From a bacterium (lineage in GTDB: Bacteria > Armatimonadota > HRBIN16): 21,300 nucleotides of DNA. Positions 13,782-19,542 of this stretch are shown one piece after another. How positions within the stretch are numbered: the stretch's first letter is position 1; each line of letters starts with the position of its first letter. Below the pieces are notes generated by a model. It was not told where the DNA came from. It was given only the letters and a program-made list of their open reading frames with translations, and ran no database searches. Both the position numbers and the translations under genes were made by a program. Location: assembly GCA_025057335.1 (NCBI GenBank), contig JANWXG010000014.1, forward strand, positions 1 to 21,300, in the 5' to 3' direction.

Positions 13782-13970
13782 CTGGTTTCCTCCCCTTCGT
13801 GTCTTCGTGTTGCCAAAGAGAACCGCACTGTGGTGCTCTCTTCGGTACTGCCAGAAGGTTTTCCTGCGTACGTCTCCCGCGTTGTGTGTGGGGCAGAACT
13901 CTTCAAGGGGACACGCCCCACCGTCAACCCGGTGTTGGACGCTCGGAAGCGCGTCCCCTCCCCTCCTCTT

Positions 13971-14000
13971 ATTCTACCCCATTGCGAGCGACTGTCACAA
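13971..14000 (-). promoter_or_regulatory. Candidate promoter for the collagen-like protein/dnaG direction
   Basis: On the minus strand TTGTGA (14000-13995) is followed after 18 nt by TAGAAT (13976-13971). It would give a leader of about 185 nt before the ATG at 13781. The -10 matches five of six consensus bases and the -35 four of six. Confidence 0.35.
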
Positions 14001-14101
14001 AACCCGCTCGCAGGTTGTCCCTTGCCCCTGATTCTGGTCGGGGGAAGGGACTGGTACGACGGCTAAGCCGCGCCCTCCTGATGTTTTGGCTCACTAGAAG
14101 G

Positions 14102-14142
14102 TTCGCCCTCCAGTCCCTCAGGTGGCGTGCGAGGCTCCTGCC
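14102..14142 (+). repeat. Dispersed GC-rich intergenic repeat, copy C (degenerate)
   Basis: TTCGCCCTCCAG (14102-14113) and GCGAGGCTCCTGCC (14129-14142) match parts of copies A and B, in a rearranged order, with the GAGCC arm lost. It is probably a decayed or recombined copy. Confidence 0.45.
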
Positions 14143-14158
14143 AGTCGTCCCCTTCCTT

Positions 14159-14186
14159 GTCATGCTGAGCCGAAAGCGAAGCATCT
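14159..14186. repeat. CATGCTGAG...AGCATCT short palindromic repeat
   Basis: ATGCT (14162-14166) and AGCAT (14180-14184) are inverted arms enclosing GAGCCGAAAGCGA. Sequences of the form TCATGCTGAGCGAAGCGAAGCATCT are common dispersed intergenic repeats in several environmental bacterial phyla. This is the only copy in the window, so the assignment rests on recall of that pattern. Confidence 0.4.
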
Positions 14187-14241
14187 CTTTCCTTTTTCAG
14201 CCGAACCCTGACACCACTGTTTAGACGCAGCAGCCTCACGA

Positions 14242-14268
14242 AAGGTAACAGGGTTACCTTAACCCTGT
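14242..14268. repeat. Overlapping alternative hairpins
   Basis: AAGGTAA (14242-14248) pairs with TTACCTT (14254-14260), and ACAGGGTT (14248-14255) pairs with AACCCTGT (14261-14268). The two stems share bases and cannot form together, as in an attenuator switch. They lie about 50 nt upstream of the kinase promoter -35 box, so they might act as DNA sites rather than in that transcript. Confidence 0.45.
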
Positions 14269-14316
14269 CCGTTCCAGAGGCGGGATGCCTGATAAACTAC
14301 TATAGTTGTTGGAAAT

Positions 14317-14345
14317 TTGACATTCTGCGTGCGGCGTGTTAAGAT
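14317..14345 (+). promoter_or_regulatory. Sigma-70 promoter for the Ser/Thr kinase gene
   Basis: A perfect TTGACA (14317-14322) is followed after 17 nt by TAAGAT (14340-14345). The predicted start near 14352 leaves a leader of about 80 nt before the GTG at 14433. The -10 is the same hexamer as at tyrS. Confidence 0.7.
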
Positions 14346-14432
14346 GAGACCGACTGCCTAGAGGCAGGCGCAGGCTAGAGGGCACAAGGCTTCTCACCAT
14401 AGGGAAGATATGAGAGCAGGAAGGAGCGCCAC

Positions 14433-16190
14433 GTGACGGTCGGCACAGTGATAGGGAAGTATCGCCTCCTTCGCGAAGTCGGCGAAGGGGGTATGGCAAA
14501 GGTATTCGAGGCAGAGGACCAGACTATCGGTAGGAGGGTTGCGCTCAAGCTGCTGGTCATACCGCCCGCCGTTTCCGAACGGGAAAAGTGTCTCCTCCTG
14601 CAGCGGTTTCAGCAAGAAGCCCAGGCGGCAGGCGTCCTGTCGCATCCGAATATCATCACCGTCTACGAAGTAGGCGAAGACGGTGACCTGCACTACATCG
14701 CGATGGAGATGCTGACGGGCACCACTGTCCGTCAGCTGCTTCGCCACAGCGGTCGCCTCGCGGCTGACCAGGCGCTGAGCATCTTGCTGCAGGTCGCTCG
14801 GGCGCTGGACTACGCTCATCGGCAAGGGGTGATACATCGCGACGTCAAGCCAGACAACATCGTGCTGACCGACGAGGGCAGCGTGAAGCTGACCGACTTC
14901 GGTATCGCTCAAGTGGCGAACGACCTGTTCCAGACGCAAAAAGGGATGTTGTTTGGCTCGCCGGCATACATGGCTCCTGAGCAGATTCTGGGGACATCTG
15001 TGGACTACCGCACCGACCTCTTTTCGTTAGGGGTGACTGCCTACGAGATGCTTACGGGACGCTTGCCTTTCGAGGCTCCGACCGTGACCGCAGTAATGCA
15101 TCGCATCGTCTATGAGGAACCGCAACCAGCGCCCGAGCTGCCCCGTGCGGCGGAAGCCGCGCTACGCCGCGCTCTGGCAAAAGACCCGCGAGAGCGCCCA
15201 GCTTCCGCAACGGCACTGGTGGAGGAGCTCATCACCGCCTACTACGGCACAGCAGTCGTGCCTGCCGAGGCGCGCTGGAGTCCCCCTACCCCATCCTGGC
15301 ATCGTCATGAGGAGAGAGCGCCTATGAATCGGTTCGTCTCCCGCGCTTCCCGTTCCCAAAGCCCCCTCTGGTGGGGTATCGTGGCTGTGCTCGTCGTGAC
15401 AGCGGTTGCCATACTCGCGTGGCGTCTGCTCCTCCCGAAGGGGGAGCCGTTCGGAGTCCGCATTGTGGACGTCGGTGATTCGCCTAGCACTGTCAACACG
15501 GTAGCTCCCAACTTTGTGCTCAACGACTTCGAGCTCACGGCCAGCTCTTGGCAAGCGGAAAACCCAGGAGTGCGACTGGAGCGCGTGCGCGGCGGTGCTA
15601 GTCAAGCTGCATACTGGCTGAAAGCAAGCGGTGTGCAGCTGAAGCCAAGCGAGCAAGTAGCCCTCTTTTGTCTGCCTGAGACGCGCGACTGGTCGCGGTT
15701 CGGAGGTACTATCGCGGTGGACGTGTTCGTGCCGGGCACAGCGCCCACTGACCTGCGTGCCACCATGGACGCAGAGGACTCTCAAGGGAGACTGCAGACC
15801 ATGCCAGGCGAGGGCACGACACTCCGCCCAGGAAGATGGGCGACGGTGCGCTGGCAGGCGGGCGCAGTGACAAAAGATGTAGCGCGGTTGCGATTGAAAC
15901 TGCTGTGTGGACTGCAGGCCTACCGGGGCTACTTCGGCATCGACCACGTGCGTGTGCAGGGCACCGCGCCAGCACCCTCAGCGCTTCGCTACAAGGTGCG
16001 CGTAGGACCATTTGATGACTCGGCAGCGCTGGAGCGGGAGATGGTGCGCCTGAAGTCGCTGGGCAGGTCGCCCTTCCCCGTGCGTGAAGGGGGGAAACGG
16101 TATCTACAGGTGGGAGCGTTCACCACTCTCGAGTCCGCCCGACGCGAGCTGGATGCGCTGGTGGCGCAGGGATACCAGGAAGTGCGCTGA
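14433..16190 (+). CDS. Transmembrane Ser/Thr protein kinase with extracytoplasmic SPOR domain
   Basis: The 585-residue product has a complete PknB-type kinase domain (about 10-270). GEGGMAKV (17-24) is the ATP loop, Lys39 lies in VALK, HRDVKPDN (135-142) is the catalytic loop with Asp137, DFG is at 155-157 and APE at 181-183, so it should be active. A juxtamembrane linker leads to one transmembrane helix (312-331). Outside, residues 361-510 look like a carbohydrate-binding-type beta sandwich (NFVLNDFE...SW at the start, YFGIDHVRVQG at the end). Residues 518-585 match a SPOR domain (YKVRVGPFDDSAALEREMVRLKS...YLQVGAF), which in other proteins binds septal peptidoglycan stripped of stem peptides. 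The GTG start has AAGGAG at 14421-14426. It probably senses the cell wall and signals inward. Its substrate is unknown. Confidence 0.88.
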   Translation: MTVGTVIGKYRLLREVGEGGMAKVFEAEDQTIGRRVALKLLVIPPAVSEREKCLLLQRFQQEAQAAGVLSHPNIITVYEVGEDGDLHYIAMEMLTGTTVRQLLRHSGRLAADQALSILLQVARALDYAHRQGVIHRDVKPDNIVLTDEGSVKLTDFGIAQVANDLFQTQKGMLFGSPAYMAPEQILGTSVDYRTDLFSLGVTAYEMLTGRLPFEAPTVTAVMHRIVYEEPQPAPELPRAAEAALRRALAKDPRERPASATALVEELITAYYGTAVVPAEARWSPPTPSWHRHEERAPMNRFVSRASRSQSPLWWGIVAVLVVTAVAILAWRLLLPKGEPFGVRIVDVGDSPSTVNTVAPNFVLNDFELTASSWQAENPGVRLERVRGGASQAAYWLKASGVQLKPSEQVALFCLPETRDWSRFGGTIAVDVFVPGTAPTDLRATMDAEDSQGRLQTMPGEGTTLRPGRWATVRWQAGAVTKDVARLRLKLLCGLQAYRGYFGIDHVRVQGTAPAPSALRYKVRVGPFDDSAALEREMVRLKSLGRSPFPVREGGKRYLQVGAFTTLESARRELDALVAQGYQEVR

Positions 16191-16241
16191 GAGAGGCTCC
16201 TCCCCCTGTTGCCAGATAGCTCCTCCCCTCCGCACAGAACC

Positions 16242-16269
16242 TTGACCTGTGCCAAAAATGTGTTATCCT
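16242..16269 (+). promoter_or_regulatory. Candidate sigma-70 promoter for ppdK
   Basis: TTGACC (16242-16247) is followed after 16 nt by TATCCT (16264-16269), inside the AT-rich TTATCCTATATAAG. It would start transcription near 16276, about 75 nt before the ppdK ATG, and shows that ppdK need not depend on the kinase promoter. Confidence 0.55.
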
Positions 16270-16349
16270 ATATAAGGGCGGTGTGCTGCTACGCTCCGCT
16301 CCCTCGCCGACAGGCGAAAAACAAACTCTACATCGACGGGTGGAAGGAT

Positions 16350-19028
16350 ATGGCAAATAAGCGAGTGTACCTGTTCGAGGAAGGCAATGCCCAGATGCGT
16401 GACCTTCTGGGCGGCAAGGGTGCCAACCTTGCTGAGATGACCAACATCGGTCTACCAGTCCCTCCAGGGTTCACCATCACCACTGAAGTGTGCATGCAGT
16501 ACCTCCGCAGCGGCAACCAGTTCCCCGAAGGCTTGATGGACGAGGTGCGCGCCGCGATGGCGGAGGTAGAGCGACGTATGGGGCGCAAGTTCGGCGACCC
16601 CGACAACCCATTGCTGGTGTCGGTGCGCTCGGGCGCGAAGTTCTCCATGCCCGGCATGATGGACACCATCCTCAACCTTGGGTTGAATGAGCAGACAGTG
16701 CAAGGGCTCATCAAACAGTCCAACAACCCTCGCTTCGCCTACGACGCCTACCGCCGCTTCATCATGATGTTCTCGGACATCGTGCTGGGCGTGGAGCGGC
16801 ATGAGTTCGAAGAGCTGCTGGACGAGTACAAGAAGCGGCTGGGTGTGACGCTGGACACGGAGGTGCCCGCCGACGCGCTGCAGCAGCTGTGCCAGGACTA
16901 CCTGAAGTTGGTGAAAGAAAAGACGGGCAAGGACTTCCCGATGGACCCCTACGAGCAGTTGAAGCTGGCGATCGAGGCGGTCTTCCGTTCGTGGAACAAC
17001 CCGCGTGCGCAAGTGTATCGTGAGCGCGAAGGCATCCCTTGGGACCTGGGCACCGCCGTCAACGTGCAGACGATGGTGTTCGGCAACATGGGCGACGACT
17101 CGGGTACAGGCGTGGCGTTCACCCGCGACGCGGCGACGGGCGAGAAGAAGCTGTACGGCGAATACCTCGTCAACGCGCAAGGCGAAGACGTGGTAGCAGG
17201 TATCCGCACCCCCATGCATCTCGACGAGCTGATGTCCATCAACCCCGAAATCTACAAGCAGTTTGATGAAATCGCCAAGCTGCTGGAAAACCACTATCGC
17301 GATATGATGGACATCGAGTTCACCGTCGAGAAGGGTCGCTTGTTCATCCTGCAGTGTCGTGTGGGCAAGCGTACCTCGCTGGCAGCGGTCAAAATCGCTG
17401 TGGATATGGCGAAGGAAGGGCTGATTAGCAAGGATGAAGCCATCCTGCGCGTAAAGCCGAGCGACATCGACCAGCTGCTGCACCCGCAGATCGACCCCAA
17501 GGCGCAAGTGCACGTCATCGCGAAGGGCTTGGCAGCGTCGCCCGGAGCAGCAGTGGGCAAAGCCATCTTCGACGCTGACACCGCTGCTGAGCGCGGCAAG
17601 GAGGAGCCCGTCATCCTCGTGCGTCCCGAAACCACGCCCGATGACATTCACGGCATGCTCGCCTCCAAGGGCGTGCTGACGGCGCGCGGAGGCATGACCA
17701 GCCACGCGGCAGTGGTAGCGCGTGGCTTCGGCATCCCCTGCGTAGCGGGTTGCGAAGCCATCTCCATCGACCTCAATAAGCGCGAGTTCTCCGTCAACGG
17801 CATCACCGTGAAGGAGGGCGACTGGATTTCCATCAACGGCTCCACAGGCGAGGTTATCCTGGGACAGGCGCCGCTGGTGGAGGCGATGTTTACCGACGAA
17901 CTGCACGAGCTGCTGGACTGGGCGGACGAGCGGCGCAAGCTGGGCGTGCGCACCAACGCCGACAACCCGCGCGACGCCAAGCAGGCAGTGGAGTTCGGCG
18001 CGGAAGGCATCGGTCTGTGCCGCACCGAGCACATGTTCTTCGAGACCGACCGATTGCCCGTCGTGCAGGACATGATCCTCGCCCGCACCGAGGAGCAGCG
18101 ACGCGCTGCGCTGGACAAGCTGCTCCCCGTGCAGCAGAAGGACTTCGAGGGCATCTTCGAGGTAATGGGAGGACGTCCCGTCACTATCCGCCTGATTGAC
18201 CCGCCGCTGCACGAGTTCCTGCCCAGCTACGAGCAGACCCTGCGGGAGGTGACCGAGCTGCGCGTGGCGGTGAACACGCTGGGCGGCAAGGCGTTAGAGG
18301 GCATCCTCGCTGAGAAGGAGCGTCTGCTCGAGGCGATTGAGGGTATGCGCGAGTTCAACCCGATGCTGGGCTTGCGCGGCTGTCGTCTCTCTATCCTCTT
18401 CCCCGAGATTGTGGAGATGCAGGTGCGCGCCATCCTGCAGGCGGCAGTAGCGGTCAAGAAGCGCGGTATCGATGTCCATCCTGAAATTATGATCCCGCTA
18501 GTAGGCGACGTGCACGAGCTCATCTTCGTGCGCGAGAAGCTCGAGGCAGTCGCCAAGGCGGTGCTGGAGGAGGCGGGCATGGACATCGACTACAAGTTCG
18601 GCACGATGATTGAAATCCCGCGCGCGGCGCTCACCGCCGAGGAGATTGCTCAGCACGCCGAGTTCTTCTCCTTCGGCACCAATGACCTCACGCAGACCAC
18701 CTTCGGCATCAGCCGTGACGACGCCGAGGGCAAGTTCCTGCAGCGCTACGTAGAGATGGAAATCTTGCCCGCCAACCCATTCGAGAAGCTCGACCGCAAG
18801 GGTGTCGGCAAGCTGATGCGTCTGTGCGTGGAGGACGCCCGCAAGGTGAACCCGAGTATCAAGCTGGGCATCTGCGGCGAGCACGGCGGCGAACCGTCGT
18901 CCATCGAGTTCTGCCACGAGATTGGGCTGGACTACGTGTCCTGCTCGCCGTTCCGCGTGCCGATTGCCCGCCTCGCCGCCGCGCAGGTGGCTATTAAGGA
19001 CAAGGTTTCGGTGACGGTGGATAAGTAG
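16350..19028 (+). CDS. ppdK: Pyruvate, phosphate dikinase
   Basis: The 892-residue enzyme interconverts pyruvate, ATP and Pi with phosphoenolpyruvate, AMP and PPi (EC 2.7.9.1). The N-terminal ATP-grasp part begins YLFEEG and GGKGANLAEM. The central swivelling domain has GGMTSHAAVVARG with the phospho-carrier His452. The C-terminal TIM barrel contains GLCRTEHMFF and ICGEHGGEPSS with catalytic Cys842. Both positions agree closely with characterised PPDKs. The ATG at 16350 matches the family N-terminus (MANKRVYLF) and has GGAAGG 2 nt upstream; the 47 extra in-frame codons upstream contain the promoter and are not protein. A strong terminator follows. With PPi-PFK it can run PPi-dependent glycolysis or gluconeogenesis. 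Confidence 0.96.
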   Translation: MANKRVYLFEEGNAQMRDLLGGKGANLAEMTNIGLPVPPGFTITTEVCMQYLRSGNQFPEGLMDEVRAAMAEVERRMGRKFGDPDNPLLVSVRSGAKFSMPGMMDTILNLGLNEQTVQGLIKQSNNPRFAYDAYRRFIMMFSDIVLGVERHEFEELLDEYKKRLGVTLDTEVPADALQQLCQDYLKLVKEKTGKDFPMDPYEQLKLAIEAVFRSWNNPRAQVYREREGIPWDLGTAVNVQTMVFGNMGDDSGTGVAFTRDAATGEKKLYGEYLVNAQGEDVVAGIRTPMHLDELMSINPEIYKQFDEIAKLLENHYRDMMDIEFTVEKGRLFILQCRVGKRTSLAAVKIAVDMAKEGLISKDEAILRVKPSDIDQLLHPQIDPKAQVHVIAKGLAASPGAAVGKAIFDADTAAERGKEEPVILVRPETTPDDIHGMLASKGVLTARGGMTSHAAVVARGFGIPCVAGCEAISIDLNKREFSVNGITVKEGDWISINGSTGEVILGQAPLVEAMFTDELHELLDWADERRKLGVRTNADNPRDAKQAVEFGAEGIGLCRTEHMFFETDRLPVVQDMILARTEEQRRAALDKLLPVQQKDFEGIFEVMGGRPVTIRLIDPPLHEFLPSYEQTLREVTELRVAVNTLGGKALEGILAEKERLLEAIEGMREFNPMLGLRGCRLSILFPEIVEMQVRAILQAAVAVKKRGIDVHPEIMIPLVGDVHELIFVREKLEAVAKAVLEEAGMDIDYKFGTMIEIPRAALTAEEIAQHAEFFSFGTNDLTQTTFGISRDDAEGKFLQRYVEMEILPANPFEKLDRKGVGKLMRLCVEDARKVNPSIKLGICGEHGGEPSSIEFCHEIGLDYVSCSPFRVPIARLAAAQVAIKDKVSVTVDK

Positions 19029-19051
19029 AGCTGTCACAGCGACAGATGCCC

Positions 19052-19083
19052 AAAGCCCTCCGACGCTGGTCGGGGGGCTTTTT
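19052..19083 (+). terminator. Intrinsic terminator of ppdK
   Basis: AGCCCTCCGAC (19054-19064) pairs with GTCGGGGGGCT (19069-19079), with one T-G wobble, around a GCTG loop, and runs into TTTTT (19079-19083). It lies 23 nt after the ppdK stop codon. This is a textbook Rho-independent terminator. Confidence 0.9.
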
Positions 19084-19097
19084 CCATGTCGCCTAGA

Positions 19098-19140
19098 GGA
19101 CGAGGCTCCCGCCGAGCCGTCGCAGCGCACTGAAGTGCGC
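19098..19140 (+). repeat. Dispersed GC-rich intergenic repeat, copy D, with adjacent hairpin
   Basis: Bases 19098-19120 contain CGAGGCTCCCGCCGAGCCGT, nearly identical to copy A. Four bases later GCGCACT (19125-19131) and AGTGCGC (19134-19140) form a perfect 7-bp dyad like the hairpins downstream of copy A. The shared order (repeat, then ACTG-centred hairpin) suggests a composite element. Confidence 0.65.
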
Positions 19141-19163
19141 ACGCGGAGTTTCTCCTACTGTAG

Positions 19164-19460
19164 CCCCAATCTGGCTCCGCGGGCGAACATGCCCTGCTTG
19201 CGCAACAGAAGGAGCCGATTTGGGCTTCAGGAAGAGAGCTGCATCATGAGCCTGCTGGTGGAGGCGGTTTCACGCTAGGGGAGGCGCTTCGTGCCGCAAC
19301 CGTCGTGGCAGCAGGCGCCCTGCGGTTGGTGGGGAAGGTAGGCGTGCTGGCGGCAGGTACACGAGCGGTTATGGTGTTACTGGCGAGAAGCCCGCTGGAG
19401 CGTATTCAGAGCCTGCTTACCATCCGTGAAGTGTGCTTGCAAGGCAGGGAGGTGCAGTAG
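19164..19460 (+). pseudogene. Gene-like relic without a start codon
   Basis: One frame stays open for 98 codons between TAG 19161 and TAG 19458. Its second half reads like real protein: GFTLGEALRAATVVAAGALR, then LVGKVGVLAAGTRAVMVLLA, then RSPLERIQSLLTIREVCLQG. It has no ATG that would include this part, only an internal GTG and an ATG late in the frame. A short frame with an ATG and purine-rich upstream (19246-19278, MSLLVEAVSR) stops just where the longer frame becomes protein-like, which suggests a frameshift near 19279. I do not recognise the family. The rest of 19084-19542 holds repeat copy D and the GH9 terminator. Confidence 0.35.
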
Positions 19461-19500
19461 CGAGGGCATACCTCCTGCCCCCCTGAGGTCAGCGTTGTAG

Positions 19501-19521
19501 AAAGCCCCCTTCGCGAGGGGC
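19501..19521 (-). terminator. Terminator-like hairpin after the GH9 gene
   Basis: On the minus strand GCCCCT (19521-19516) pairs with AGGGG(G)C (19510-19504, one bulged G) around a five-base loop, followed by TTTCT. It begins 21 nt after the GH9 stop codon. The short, bulged stem makes it moderate. Confidence 0.55.
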
Positions 19522-19542
19522 AGGTTGCTGTCTCTCTCGCCG

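Larger units (their letters stand above)
13782..14432. other. 650-bp divergent intergenic region with repeats and promoters
   Basis: No protein-like reading frame was found. The region carries candidate promoters for both flanking genes (13971-14000 minus, 14317-14345 plus), a partial copy of the dispersed repeat (14102-14142), a CATGCTGAG/AGCATCT palindromic repeat (14159-14186) and two overlapping mutually exclusive hairpins (14242-14268). The clustering of repeats here marks it as a permissive insertion site. Confidence 0.6.

Noticed and set aside
16452..18212. A 586-codon open frame antisense to ppdK
   Set aside because: It lies inside a certain gene on the other strand, its protein is rich in His/Val/Leu/Gln as expected from the complement of GC-biased codons, and no domain is recognisable. 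It is a shadow frame.
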